Shown here in pieces: positions 1-9,726 of a stretch of 64,000 nt of DNA. Source of the DNA: Streptococcus sp. oral taxon 431 (GTDB lineage: Bacteria > Bacillota > Bacilli > Lactobacillales > Streptococcaceae); assembly GCF_001553685.1 (NCBI RefSeq), contig NZ_CP014264.1, forward strand, positions 318,001 through 382,000, in the 5' to 3' direction. Under the pieces are notes generated by a model, which saw only the letters and a list, made by a program, of their open reading frames with translations, was not told the origin of the DNA and ran no database searches. A program made the position numbers and the translations under genes. The first letter of the stretch is position 1; each line of letters opens with the position of its first letter.

Positions 1-1
1 C

Positions 2-3000
2 ACAAGTGCATCAGAATCAGCATCAACAAGCGCATCAGAGTCAGCGTCAACAAGTGCCTCAGCTTCAGCAAGCACATCGGCTTCTGAGTCTGCATCAACA
101 TCAGCATCAGCGTCAGCAAGCACATCAGCCTCTGAATCAGCGTCAACAAGTGCCTCAGCTTCAGCAAGCACAAGTGCATCAGAATCAGCATCAACAAGCG
201 CATCAGAGTCAGCGTCAACAAGTGCCTCAGCTTCAGCAAGCACATCAGCATCTGAGTCAGCCTCAACAAGCGCTTCAGCGTCAGCAAGCACATCGGCTTC
301 TGAGTCAGCGTCAACAAGTGCGTCAGTCTCAGCAAGCACATCAGCTTCTGAATCAGCATCAACAAGTGCGAGCCAATCAGCAAGCACATCGGCTTCTGAG
401 TCTGCATCAACATCAGCATCAGCCTCAGCAAGCACATCAGCCTCTGAATCAGCGTCAACAAGTGCCTCAGCTTCAGCAAGCACAAGTGCATCAGAATCAG
501 CATCAACAAGCGCATCAGAGTCAGCGTCAACAAGTGCCTCAGCGTCAGCAAGCACAAGCGCCTCTGAATCAGCGTCAACAAGCGCGTCTGCTTCAGCAAG
601 CACATCAGCATCTGAGTCAGCGTCAACAAGTGCCTCAGCTTCAGCAAGCACATCGGCTTCTGAGTCAGCATCAACATCAGCTTCAGCCTCAGCAAGTACA
701 AGCGCGTCTGAATCAGCATCAACAAGTGCAAGCCAGTCAGCAAGTACAAGCGCGTCTGAATCAGCGTCAACAAGTGCGAGCCAATCAGCAAGCACAAGCG
801 CGTCTGAGTCAGCATCAACAAGTGCGTCAGCGTCAGCAAGCACAAGCGCCTCTGAATCAGCGTCAACAAGTGCGAGCCAGTCAGCAAGCACATCAGCGTC
901 TGAATCAGCAAGTACAAGTGCAAGCCAGTCAGCAAGCACAAGCGCGTCTGAATCAGCATCAACAAGTGCAAGTCAATCAGCAAGCACAAGCGCGTCTGAA
1001 TCAGCAAGTACAAGTGCGAGCCAATCAGCAAGCACAAGCGCGTCTGAATCAGCATCAACAAGTGCAAGCCAGTCAGCAAGCCAATCAGCATCTGAATCAG
1101 CGTCAACAAGTGCGAGCCAGTCAGCAAGCACATCAGCATCTGAATCAGCATCAACAAGTGCTAGTCAATCAGCAAGCACAAGCGCGTCTGAATCAGCAAG
1201 TACAAGTGCGAGCCAATCAGCAAGCACATCGGCATCAGAGTCAGCGTCAACAAGTGCAAGCCAGTCAGCAAGCACAAGCGCATCTGAATCAGCATCAACA
1301 AGTGCTAGTCAATCAGCAAGCACATCAGCATCTGAGTCAGCAAGTACAAGTGCTAGTCAATCAGCAAGCACAAGCGCGTCTGAGTCAGCATCAACAAGTG
1401 CAAGCCAGTCAGCAAGCACATCAGCATCTGAATCAGCATCAACAAGTGCAAGTCAATCAGCAAGCACATCAGCATCTGAGTCAGCGTCAACAAGTGCGTC
1501 AGTCTCAGCAAGCACATCAGCTTCTGAATCTGCATCAACAAGTGCCTCAGCTTCAGCAAGCACATCGGCTTCTGAGTCTGCATCAACATCAGCATCAGCC
1601 TCAGCAAGCACATCAGCATCAGAGTCAGCGTCAACAAGTGCGTCAGCGTCAGCAAGCACAAGTGCCTCAGCTTCAGCAAGCACAAGTGCCTCAGCTTCAG
1701 CAAGCACATCAGCATCTGAATCAGCGTCAACAAGTGCGTCAGCGTCAGCAAGCACATCGGCTTCTGAGTCAGCATCAACATCAGCTTCAGCCTCAGCAAG
1801 CACAAGTGCCTCAGCTTCAGCAAGCACATCGGCTTCTGAGTCTGCATCAACATCAGCTTCAGCCTCAGCAAGCACATCAGCTTCAGCCTCAGCAAGCACA
1901 AGTGCGTCTGAATCAGCGTCAACAAGTGCGTCAGCGTCAGCAAGCACAAGTGCCTCAGCTTCAGCAAGCACATCAGCATCTGAATCAGCGTCAACAAGTG
2001 CTTCAGCCTCAGCAAGCACAAGCGCCTCTGAATCAGCGTCAACAAGTGCGTCAGCGTCAGCAAGCACATCAGCATCAGAGTCAGCCTCAACAAGTGCATC
2101 AGCGTCAGCAAGCACATCGGCCTCTGAATCAGCCTCAACAAGTGCGTCAGCTTCAGCAAGCACAAGCGCCTCTGAATCAGCGTCAACGTCGGCTTCTGAG
2201 TCAGCATCAACAAGCGCATCAGAGTCAGCATCAACAAGTGCCTCAGAGTCAGCGTCAACATCGGCTTCTGAATCTGCATCAACAAGTGCATCAGAATCAG
2301 CAAGCACAAGCGCATCTGAATCTGCATCAACATCAGCTTCAGAATCAGCGTCAACAAGTGCCTCTGAGTCAGCATCAACAAGTGCGTCTGAATCAGCAAG
2401 CACAAGTGCATCAGAATCAGCAAGCACAAGCGCTTCAGAGTCAGCATCAACAAGTGTGTCTGAATCAGCAAGCACAAGTGCATCAGAATCAGCAAGCACA
2501 TCAGCTTCTGAGTCTGCATCAACAAGTGCCTCAGAGTCAGCGTCAACATCAGCTTCTGAATCAGCAAGCACAAGCGCATCAGAGTCAGCATCAACAAGTG
2601 CGTCTGAATCAGCAAGCACATCAGCTTCAGAATCAGCATCAACAAGTGCCTCTGAGTCAGCAAGCACAAGCGCATCTGAGTCAGCATCAACAAGTGCGTC
2701 AGAGTCTGCATCAACGTCAGCTTCAGAATCAGCAAGCACATCGGCTTCAGAATCAGCAAGCACAAGCGCATCTGAATCAGCGTCAACGTCGGCTTCTGAA
2801 TCAGCATCAACAAGCGCCTCTGAATCAGCGTCAACATCAGCATCAGAGTCAGCCTCAACAAGTGCGTCAGCTTCAGCAAGTACATCAGCATCTGACACAA
2901 TCGTTACAAGTAAGGGAATGCCAGAGATTTATTCTATTGAAAGTTTGAATATCGAAAGCATACTTACATCAGAGTCAGCGTCAACCAGTGCTTCAGCAAG

Positions 3001-3262
3001 CACAAGTGCCTCAGAGTCAGCGTCAACCAGTGCTTCAGCTTCAGCAAGCACAAGCGCTTCAGAGTCAGCGTCAACCAGCGCGTCTATGATTCATTCGACT
3101 TCAACTAGTCAAGTTCCACAAACTGATACCACTAAGGCCCGTAAGCAATTACCAAATACTGGTGAAACAGCTTCAGCTACAAATGCTCTCCTTGGAGTTG
3201 TAGCAGGTCTAACAGGGCTAGGTTTAGTAGCTAAACGTCGAAAACGTGATGATGAAGAATAA
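2..3262 (+). CDS. Serine-rich repeat (SRR) glycoprotein adhesin, LPXTG-anchored, 5' end outside window
   Basis: This is the C-terminal 1086 residues of a large cell-wall adhesin of the PsrP/GspB/Fap1 type. The reading frame begins at base 2 and is almost entirely alternating serine built from [16 protein letters not shown] and SASQSAST units. A 24-residue non-repetitive stretch interrupts it near 2894-2965. The tail has the sortase motif LPNTGE, a hydrophobic segment and a basic KRRKRDDEE end, so it should be anchored covalently to peptidoglycan. The ligand-binding N-terminus and signal peptide lie upstream of the window. Family members are O-glycosylated on the serines in the cytoplasm and exported by SecA2/SecY2, which are encoded downstream. 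The same DNA is also open in other frames only because of the repeat; the Ser/Ala frame is supported by the LPXTG tail. The exact family name and ligand cannot be told from this part. Confidence 0.96.
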   Translation, partial: TSASESASTSASESASTSASASASTSASESASTSASASASTSASESASTSASASASTSASESASTSASESASTSASASASTSASESASTSASASASTSASESASTSASVSASTSASESASTSASQSASTSASESASTSASASASTSASESASTSASASASTSASESASTSASESASTSASASASTSASESASTSASASASTSASESASTSASASASTSASESASTSASASASTSASESASTSASQSASTSASESASTSASQSASTSASESASTSASASASTSASESASTSASQSASTSASESASTSASQSASTSASESASTSASQSASTSASESASTSASQSASTSASESASTSASQSASQSASESASTSASQSASTSASESASTSASQSASTSASESASTSASQSASTSASESASTSASQSASTSASESASTSASQSASTSASESASTSASQSASTSASESASTSASQSASTSASESASTSASQSASTSASESASTSASVSASTSASESASTSASASASTSASESASTSASASASTSASESASTSASASASTSASASASTSASASASTSASESASTSASASASTSASESASTSASASASTSASASASTSASESASTSASASASTSASASASTSASESASTSASASASTSASASASTSASESASTSASASASTSASESASTSASASASTSASESASTSASASASTSASESASTSASASASTSASESASTSASESASTSASESASTSASESASTSASESASTSASESASTSASESASTSASESASTSASESASTSASESASTSASESASTSASESASTSVSESASTSASESASTSASESASTSASESASTSASESASTSASESASTSASESASTSASESASTSASESASTSASESASTSASESASTSASESASTSASESASTSASESASTSASESASTSASESASTSASESASTSASASASTSASDTIVTSKGMPEIYSIESLNIESILTSESASTSASASTSASESASTSASASASTSASESASTSASMIHSTSTSQVPQTDTTKARKQLPNTGETASATNALLGVVAGLTGLGLVAKRRKRDDEE

Positions 3263-3301
3263 AACCTATCTGAACTAGTTGTAATAGATTAGTAAGATGT
3301 G

Positions 3302-3340
3302 AAAACCTCCATGAGTTCGATTTCTCATGGAGGTTTTTTT
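3302..3340 (+). terminator. Rho-independent terminator of the SRR adhesin gene
   Basis: The arms AAAACCTCCATGAG and CTCATGGAGGTTTT form a perfect long stem closed by an 8-nt loop and followed by a T run, 40 nt after the adhesin stop codon. This separates adhesin transcription from the glycosylation/export genes. Confidence 0.9.
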
Positions 3341-3390
3341 CTATAATGGATGATGCAAAGGTTATCTGACTTTATGAAATTGTATAAAAA

Positions 3391-3399
3391 TGGTATACT
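3391..3399 (+). promoter_or_regulatory. Putative extended -10 promoter for the gtf3 operon
   Basis: TGGTATACT is an extended -10 element in the AT-rich gap (3341-3686) between the adhesin terminator and gtf3. No good -35 hexamer sits 17 bp upstream (TTTATG). Apart from this element and the terminator I see no gene in the 424-base gap. Confidence 0.45.
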
Positions 3400-3686
3400 A
3401 TTAATGGTAGAATTTTACCAGTGATGATGATTTTTGTATTTGCCCTATATGCTAGCAAATAAGATAGTTCTCCATTTTAGGTGCTTAAAAAGGAATTGGA
3501 GTATTGAAATCTTTATTTTGCAAATAGGTATATATTCTTGCTCTCATCTTGCATAACAATTAAACAAACTTTAACTATCGATGATGAGAATTGAATAGTA
3601 TAAAAATGTAGATATTGGAAGAATACGACATAAATTATAAAAAGAAGGAGCAACTTCTTTTCTTGGAATTCGTAAAGAGAGAAACT

Positions 3687-4697
3687 ATGAAACTACACTT
3701 AACCAATCTTTATGGTATGGCTGGAGACAGTACCGTTATTCTAGCTCAAAATGCCGTTCAAAAAATTTCGATGACACTAGGTTTCCGAGAAGTGGGAATC
3801 TACTTTTATAACATAGCTGCAGATACGCCCTCAGAAATGAACAAACGCTTGGATGGTATCATGGCCAGTATTTCTTTTGGGGATATTCTGGTTTTTCAAT
3901 CTCCGACCTGGAATGGCTTTGAGTTTGATCGTCTCTTCCTTGCTAAATTAAAGGATTTACGTGTCAAAATTGTCTGCTTTATCCACGATGTACCTCCTTT
4001 GATGTTTGAGAGCAATTACTATCTGATGAAAGAGTACATCTCGATGTATAATTTATCAGACGTTCTGGTAGTTCCATCAGAAAGAATGAAGGAACGTTTA
4101 ATTCAAGAAGGATTAACGACCAAGAAAATTCTCATTCAGGGGATGTGGGATCATCCGCATGATTTATCTCTTTATACACCCGCCTTTAAAAAGGAAATCT
4201 TCTTTGCTGGTAGTTTGGAGAGATTTCCAGATCTGCAAAATTGGTCCCAGGATACGCCTCTTAGAGTCTTTTCAAATCAGGGCGTCGCTAATGAACAAGC
4301 CAAGAATCTCAGCATTGAAGGATGGAAACGAGATGAGGAAATGCTCTTGGAATTATCGAAAGGTGGTTTTGGTTTAGTCTGGGGAACCTACCAAAATCAA
4401 GGAGAAAGCCAAGACTACTATAGTTTGAATCTCTCTCATAAAGTAAGTAGCTATTTAGCAGCTGGTCTTCCAATTATTGTGCCACCTAGCTTATCGATTG
4501 CTTCCTTTATCGTGGATCAAGGTTTAGGATTTATCGCAAATAACCTACAAGAAGTTCATGAAATAGTCGACAATATGACACTAGAAAAGTATCAAGCCAT
4601 GACAGAGCGAATCAAGACCTTCAGTTATTTAATAAAAGAAGGATACTTTACAAAAAAATTACTGGTAGATGCCATCTATCAATTAGGAATTAACTAG
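3687..4697 (+). CDS. gtf3: Gtf3-type accessory Sec glycosyltransferase (nucleotide sugar synthetase-like)
   Basis: A 336-residue cytoplasmic glycosyltransferase of the Gtf3/Nss family. In studied streptococci it adds glucose to the first O-linked GlcNAc on the SRR protein. The start at 3687 gives [16 protein letters not shown], the usual family N-terminus; a possible upstream TTG extension (3615) has no ribosome-binding site and does not resemble relatives. The C-terminal [16 protein letters not shown] segment is the nucleotide-sugar binding region of this GT-B fold. It is the first gene of the glycan-extension cluster and ends 8 bases before the next glycosyltransferase, so the two are probably co-transcribed. 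The sugar specificity is inferred from the family. Confidence 0.88.
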   Translation: MKLHLTNLYGMAGDSTVILAQNAVQKISMTLGFREVGIYFYNIAADTPSEMNKRLDGIMASISFGDILVFQSPTWNGFEFDRLFLAKLKDLRVKIVCFIHDVPPLMFESNYYLMKEYISMYNLSDVLVVPSERMKERLIQEGLTTKKILIQGMWDHPHDLSLYTPAFKKEIFFAGSLERFPDLQNWSQDTPLRVFSNQGVANEQAKNLSIEGWKRDEEMLLELSKGGFGLVWGTYQNQGESQDYYSLNLSHKVSSYLAAGLPIIVPPSLSIASFIVDQGLGFIANNLQEVHEIVDNMTLEKYQAMTERIKTFSYLIKEGYFTKKLLVDAIYQLGIN

Positions 4698-4705
4698 GAG
4701 AATAT

Positions 4706-7159
4706 ATGAAAAAAGCAATTGTACTAGCTGGAGATTGTTCCTATACTTCCCAGCTCGAAACGACTATCAAGTCAATTTTATATCACAATCGAGATCTTAA
4801 CATTTATATTTTAAACCAAGATATCATGCCAGACTGGTTTCGGAAGCCTCGCAAAATAGCCCGAATGCTGGGAAGTGATATCATCGATGTGAAGTTACCT
4901 GAGCAAGCTGTGTTTCAGCAGTGGAGTAAGCATGATCATATCAGTGCGATTGCCTATGCTCGTTATTTTATCGCCGACTATGTTCCAGAAGACAAGGTTT
5001 TATATCTAGATTCGGATTTAATTGTGAATGATTCTTTAGAGGGATTATTTACTAATAATCTTGGAGATAAGTGGCTGGCTGCTGTTCGGGATACAGAGGG
5101 AATTACCTTTAATACAGGAGTTTTATTAATTAATAATGCCAAATGGAAACAAGAGAATATTAAAGAGTTATTAATTTCTCAATCAATTGATACTCTAAAA
5201 ATAGTAGCAGAAGGTCGTTTTAAAAATTTCAATGGTGATCAAACTATTTTTAATCAGGTTGTTAAGAATAACTGGTTAGAATTGGACCGTCGATTCAACT
5301 TGCAAGTTGGACATGATACTGTCGCTTTTTTTAGTAACTGGCCTAATTTTTTTGATGAATCATCCTACAGACCTGTTGTTTTACATTTTTTATCTCATAG
5401 AAAACCTTGGACGACACTAGTAGCTAACCGCTACCGTGATCTCTGGTGGGAGTTTCATGATTTAGAATGGACGCAAGTTTTGCAGCACCATATGGGCGAG
5501 TTTGAGCTGGTTTCCCCTCAAACCAGAGAATTTTCTTGTTTAACACTGACAAATTCTCAAGATTTGGAAGGGATAGAAGAACTGCTTACAGCTTTACCAG
5601 ATGTGATTTTCCATATCGCAGCCTGGACCGATATGGGAGAAAAGCTAAAAAGACTGGCAAGTTATGATAATATCCGCCTACATCCTCAAATTGTTCCTCC
5701 AGTATTAGAAAATCTTAAAAATATAGTCTCAATCTACCTTGATATTAACCATGGCAATGTGGATCAGACCATGCTAGATTCCATGAAAAAACAAGGGAAG
5801 CCTATGCTGGCTTTTCAATCCACCCAACATGGAAATTGTGGCCAAGTTTCATTCGAAACAGGGAAAACTGCTTTGATGGTTGAGGCGATCAAAGATTTCA
5901 AGGAGAATGGACGCTTTACAAGAATTTATAAAGCGCCAGAATTAACGTGTTTAACCTTTACAGCGTCACAAGAATTAGAACAATTGGACTACTTAGCAGA
6001 ACAATTGCCAAATGTAGCCTTTCATGTAGCAGCCTGGACTAGCATGGGTCCAAAACTCTATGACCTATCTAAACGTTATCCAAACATCCACCTCCATCCT
6101 GCGATTTCAAAAGAAAAACTCGAAGAGCTAAAAGAGCAGATGGATGTTTATCTGGATATTAACCTAGAAACCTCGACTTCATATATGGTTGCAGATGTAG
6201 CTCAACTGTCTAAGCCTGTCTTTGCTTTTTATAAATCTCAAAATGGCTATCATGGTCAAAGATTATATTCGAGTGAGCACCCTGAACGGATGTTAGGAGA
6301 TCTACAGAAACTCCTTGATGGAGAACCTCTAGCAAAACAAGAAGACCCTATTCAGGTTAAGAGCATTGATGAAACTCTGGATTATATCATTGACAACCAG
6401 TCGTCTTTAGTCCGCTTTGGAGATGGCGAGATCAATATGCTTGCTGGGCATTCAATTCCCTACCAACTCTATGATGAAGAGCTCGTGTCTACTATGCGTG
6501 AGATTATAGGTCTAGAAAGCACGAAAGACCTAGTAGTCTGCCTTCCTGATGCTTTTACGGATCGTTTTAAATTTACATCATGGGCGATTCCCTTCTGGAA
6601 AGAACATATGGATCATTATATGGACTTCTATCGTGAACTCTGCACGGATTCGTGGTATGGTTCAACCTTTGTATCACGTCCCTACATTGATTTCGAAGAT
6701 AAGAGTCAGGCCAAAGGTCAATTTGATAAATTGAAAAGTATTTGGAAAAATCGTGACCTACTTATCGTAGAAGGGGCTACTTCGCGTTCGGGCGTCGGCA
6801 ATGATTTATTTGCTGAAGCAAAATCGATTAAACGAATCGTTTGTTCATCTCATAGTGCCTATTCGCGTGTTGATGAGATTGAGCAAGAGATAGAAAAGCA
6901 TGCAGATGGGCGTCTTGTTTTGTGTATGCTTGGGCCTACAGCCAAGGTTTTGGCTTACCGTCTAAGCCAGAAAGGTCATCAGGTCTTAGACATTGGACAC
7001 ATCGACTCAGAGTATGAGTGGATGAAAATGGGGGCTAAAACCAAGGTTAAATTTGCCCATAAACATACGGCTGAATATAATTTTGATCAAGATATTGAAT
7101 TTATCGAAGATGAGACCTATACAAGTCAAATAGTTGCTGACTTATCAAAGGCAACTTAG
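4706..7159 (+). CDS. Bifunctional glycosyltransferase: GT8 domain, two repeated modules, C-terminal GT-D (DUF1792)
   Basis: An 817-residue multidomain enzyme. Residues 1-265 are a GT8 transferase with the metal-binding DSD at 102-104. Residues about 275-400 and 412-535 are two copies of a module that also ends GtfB and the two following GT8 proteins. Residues about 552-817 are a GT-D domain (formerly DUF1792), with the signature RFGDGE at 570-575. GT-D was defined in the S. parasanguinis Fap1 enzyme dGT1, where it adds a sugar late in glycan assembly. The GT8 and GT-D ends could therefore perform two successive transfers onto the adhesin glycan. The start is preceded by AGGAG, and the gene sits in a tight series with its neighbours. 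Domain identities are well supported; donor sugars are not known from sequence. Confidence 0.9.
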   Translation: MKKAIVLAGDCSYTSQLETTIKSILYHNRDLNIYILNQDIMPDWFRKPRKIARMLGSDIIDVKLPEQAVFQQWSKHDHISAIAYARYFIADYVPEDKVLYLDSDLIVNDSLEGLFTNNLGDKWLAAVRDTEGITFNTGVLLINNAKWKQENIKELLISQSIDTLKIVAEGRFKNFNGDQTIFNQVVKNNWLELDRRFNLQVGHDTVAFFSNWPNFFDESSYRPVVLHFLSHRKPWTTLVANRYRDLWWEFHDLEWTQVLQHHMGEFELVSPQTREFSCLTLTNSQDLEGIEELLTALPDVIFHIAAWTDMGEKLKRLASYDNIRLHPQIVPPVLENLKNIVSIYLDINHGNVDQTMLDSMKKQGKPMLAFQSTQHGNCGQVSFETGKTALMVEAIKDFKENGRFTRIYKAPELTCLTFTASQELEQLDYLAEQLPNVAFHVAAWTSMGPKLYDLSKRYPNIHLHPAISKEKLEELKEQMDVYLDINLETSTSYMVADVAQLSKPVFAFYKSQNGYHGQRLYSSEHPERMLGDLQKLLDGEPLAKQEDPIQVKSIDETLDYIIDNQSSLVRFGDGEINMLAGHSIPYQLYDEELVSTMREIIGLESTKDLVVCLPDAFTDRFKFTSWAIPFWKEHMDHYMDFYRELCTDSWYGSTFVSRPYIDFEDKSQAKGQFDKLKSIWKNRDLLIVEGATSRSGVGNDLFAEAKSIKRIVCSSHSAYSRVDEIEQEIEKHADGRLVLCMLGPTAKVLAYRLSQKGHQVLDIGHIDSEYEWMKMGAKTKVKFAHKHTAEYNFDQDIEFIEDETYTSQIVADLSKAT

Positions 7160-7173
7160 TAAAAGGAGAACGA

Positions 7174-8403
7174 ATGAAAAAACAGCAGTCAGTTATCTTT
7201 GCAGGAGATTATGCCTATATTCGTCAAATTGAAACTGCTATAAAATCAATCTGTCGCCATAATAGCCATTTGAAAATATATGTACTCAATCAAGATATTC
7301 CACAAGAATGGTTTATGAATATTCGAACCTATATTCAACAAATGGGTGGGAATTTGATTGATTGCAAGGTTATTGGAGCAAAATATAAGATGAACTGGAC
7401 TAATCAGTTGCCTCATATCAATCACATGACCTTTGCCCGCTACTTTATTCCAGATTTTGTCGAAGAAGATAAGGTCCTCTACTTAGACAGTGATTTAGTT
7501 GTGACTGGTGATTTAAGTCAGCTGTTTGAAATAGATCTAGAAGAAAATTATTTGGCAGCAGCTCGTTCTTGTTTTGGTGCAGGAGTTGGTTTTAATGCAG
7601 GAGTATTATTAATCAATAATAAAAAGTGGAAATCAGATAATATCAGACAGAGATTGGTTGATTTAACTGAGAGAGAGCATGAAAACGTGGGAGAAGGAGA
7701 TCAGTCTATTCTCAATATTCTCTTTAGGGATAGTTGTTATCAGCTAGAAGATACCTATAATTTTCAAATAGGTTTTGATGCTGGTGCAGCTGAAATGAAT
7801 CATCGTTTTGTCTTTGATTTTCCGCTAACACCTCTTCCAAAAATTTTACACTATATCTCTCCAGACAAACCTTGGAACCAATTTTCTGTTGGTCGTCTCA
7901 GAGACCAATGGTGGCACTATTCCATGATGGAGTGGTCATATATCATATCTACTTGGAGAGAAAAGAATCTTGTTTATGCTACAGATATATACAAACCCAA
8001 GTTAAAGTGCATGAACCTAACAAATTCTTGGTGTGTTAAGAAAATAGATTATCTGGCTCAACACTTGCCTGAGGTCCATTTTTACATTGCTGCTCAGACA
8101 TTTATGGCAGATGAACTGAAGCGTTTATCAGCTTTTCAAAATGTGACCCTCTATCCAAATTCCTTCCCTCTTTTAGTGGAGAATGTTCTTGAACAAGCGG
8201 ATCTTTATTTAGACCTAAACATGGACCAAAAACTAACTTACATTTATGATTTGGTTCAAAAACACCAAAAGCCGATGCTCAGTTTTGATAGTAGTCGTTG
8301 TCCAGATTTGCCTGATAATTGCTATGCAGGTATTTACTCTGAAAGTCGACCAGAAGAATTGGTAGAAGCAATTAAGTGCTATATGAAGGAGAGAGAATTG
8401 TGA
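7174..8403 (+). CDS. GT8 family glycosyltransferase of the SRR glycosylation cluster
   Basis: A 409-residue cytoplasmic protein. The N-terminal 265 residues are a GT8 retaining transferase (LYLDSDLVV, DSD at 105-107; HYISPDKPW near the end of the domain). The remaining 120 residues are the module shared with GtfB and the neighbouring GT8 proteins (LTNS...FYIAAQT...LYLDLN). It lies 14 bases after the preceding gene behind an AAAGGAGA ribosome-binding site, and its stop codon overlaps the GTG start of the next gene. Its likely role is to extend the O-glycan of the SRR adhesin by one sugar; the donor and linkage cannot be read from sequence. Confidence 0.88.
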   Translation: MKKQQSVIFAGDYAYIRQIETAIKSICRHNSHLKIYVLNQDIPQEWFMNIRTYIQQMGGNLIDCKVIGAKYKMNWTNQLPHINHMTFARYFIPDFVEEDKVLYLDSDLVVTGDLSQLFEIDLEENYLAAARSCFGAGVGFNAGVLLINNKKWKSDNIRQRLVDLTEREHENVGEGDQSILNILFRDSCYQLEDTYNFQIGFDAGAAEMNHRFVFDFPLTPLPKILHYISPDKPWNQFSVGRLRDQWWHYSMMEWSYIISTWREKNLVYATDIYKPKLKCMNLTNSWCVKKIDYLAQHLPEVHFYIAAQTFMADELKRLSAFQNVTLYPNSFPLLVENVLEQADLYLDLNMDQKLTYIYDLVQKHQKPMLSFDSSRCPDLPDNCYAGIYSESRPEELVEAIKCYMKEREL

Positions 8404-9596
8404 GAAAGTCAATTGTACTAGCAGCAGATAATGCCTATCTCATTCAGTTAGAAACAACCATTAAATCGATTTTGTATCATAATCAAGATGTTGATTTTTA
8501 TATACTAAATAGTGATATCGCACCAGAGTGGTTCAAGTTATTAGCAAAGAAAATGACAGTTGTGAATTCTACTATTCACAATGTCCATTTGAGCAAAGAG
8601 ATATTTGAAGGTTATAAGACCGGCCCTCATTTAAATTACGCTTCATACTTTCGTTTTTTTGCTACGGAAGTGGTTCATTCTGAACGAGTTCTGTATCTTG
8701 ATTCAGATATCATTGTGACAGGGGACTTGTCGCCTTTATATACAATGGATCTTCAAGGCTATTATGTAGGTGCTGTCGATGATGTATATGCCTACGAAGG
8801 TAGGGAATCAGGATTTAATTCTGGTGTTTTAATCATGGATGTCGCAAAATGGAAAGAGCACTCAATTGTTAATAGTCTATTAGAATTAGCAGCAGAACAG
8901 AATCAGGCTGTGCATCTAGGGGACCAAAGTATTTTAAATATTTACTTTGAAAACAAATGGCTGCCCTTAGACCAAACTTATAATTATATGGTAGGTGTAG
9001 ATATCTATCACCTAACTCAGAAGTGTCAACGTCTGGACGATCAGCCACCAGTAATTGTTCATTTTGCTAGTCATGATAAGCCATGGAACACCTACAGTAT
9101 TTCACGGCTTCGTGAACTCTGGTGGACTTATAGAGATTTGGATTGGACAGAGATTGCTTTTAAACGTTCTAGTTTGAACTACTTTAAACGGAGTAATCAA
9201 TCTCAAAAACAAGCGATGATTGTGACTTGGAGTGCTAATGTAGAGCATTTAGAGTATTTGATTAGTAGCCTACCAGATTGGCATTTCCATCTAGCAGCTC
9301 CAGTTTACTGTATTGAGTCGGTCACAAAGCTATCCTCTTATCCTAATATGACTTTGTACCAGTCTATCCTTCATCAAAGAATTGATTGGTTATTGGATGA
9401 TTCTAGTGTTTACTTGGATATTAATAGGGGTGATGAAGTCTTGGATGTAGTTTCAAGAGCAAAAGAAAGAGGAAAGAAAATTTTTGCTTTTGAAGACACT
9501 CGAAAAAAAGCTGAAGATAGTATCTATGATGGCATTTTCTCTATCGATAAACCAGAGGACTTGGTAGCTGCTATGAAAAACTTGGATACTAACTAA
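8400..9596 (+). CDS. GT8 family glycosyltransferase of the SRR glycosylation cluster, third paralogue
   Basis: A 398-residue paralogue of the two upstream GT8 proteins. I chose the GTG at 8400 because it follows AAGGAGAGAG, overlaps the previous stop in a GTGA junction and aligns its MRKSIVLAADNAY start with MKKAIVLAGDCSY of the first paralogue. A GTG 24 bases upstream would add an unrelated extension. DSD at about 101-103 marks the GT8 active site, and residues about 272-395 are the shared C-terminal module. It is the last gene before the gap preceding secY2. It probably adds a further sugar to the adhesin glycan. Confidence 0.87.
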   Translation: MRKSIVLAADNAYLIQLETTIKSILYHNQDVDFYILNSDIAPEWFKLLAKKMTVVNSTIHNVHLSKEIFEGYKTGPHLNYASYFRFFATEVVHSERVLYLDSDIIVTGDLSPLYTMDLQGYYVGAVDDVYAYEGRESGFNSGVLIMDVAKWKEHSIVNSLLELAAEQNQAVHLGDQSILNIYFENKWLPLDQTYNYMVGVDIYHLTQKCQRLDDQPPVIVHFASHDKPWNTYSISRLRELWWTYRDLDWTEIAFKRSSLNYFKRSNQSQKQAMIVTWSANVEHLEYLISSLPDWHFHLAAPVYCIESVTKLSSYPNMTLYQSILHQRIDWLLDDSSVYLDINRGDEVLDVVSRAKERGKKIFAFEDTRKKAEDSIYDGIFSIDKPEDLVAAMKNLDTN

Positions 9597-9645
9597 TTAC
9601 CAAGTGATTGAGAGTTACCTGTAAGATTAGAGGATGAGTGAAGAA

Positions 9646-9654
9646 TGATATAAT
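9646..9654 (+). promoter_or_regulatory. Putative extended -10 promoter for the secY2-asp operon
   Basis: TGATATAAT (TG, one base, TATAAT) lies 73 bases before the secY2 start in the only sizeable gap of the locus. No strong -35 is visible, which is tolerated with an extended -10. It would let export genes be expressed apart from the glycan-extension genes. Confidence 0.5.
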
Positions 9655-9726
9655 TTTCAAATCTCATTTGTAACAACAGCTTGAGTGATTTGACCGCAAC
9701 CTATAACTAATGAAAAGGAGTATTTC

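Noticed and set aside
6..2948. A 980-codon open frame (Gln/His-rich) and two long minus-strand frames over the adhesin repeat
   Set aside because: They exist because the repeat lacks stop codons in several frames. Only the Ser/Ala frame continues into the LPNTGE anchor and membrane tail, and the others have no ribosome-binding site.
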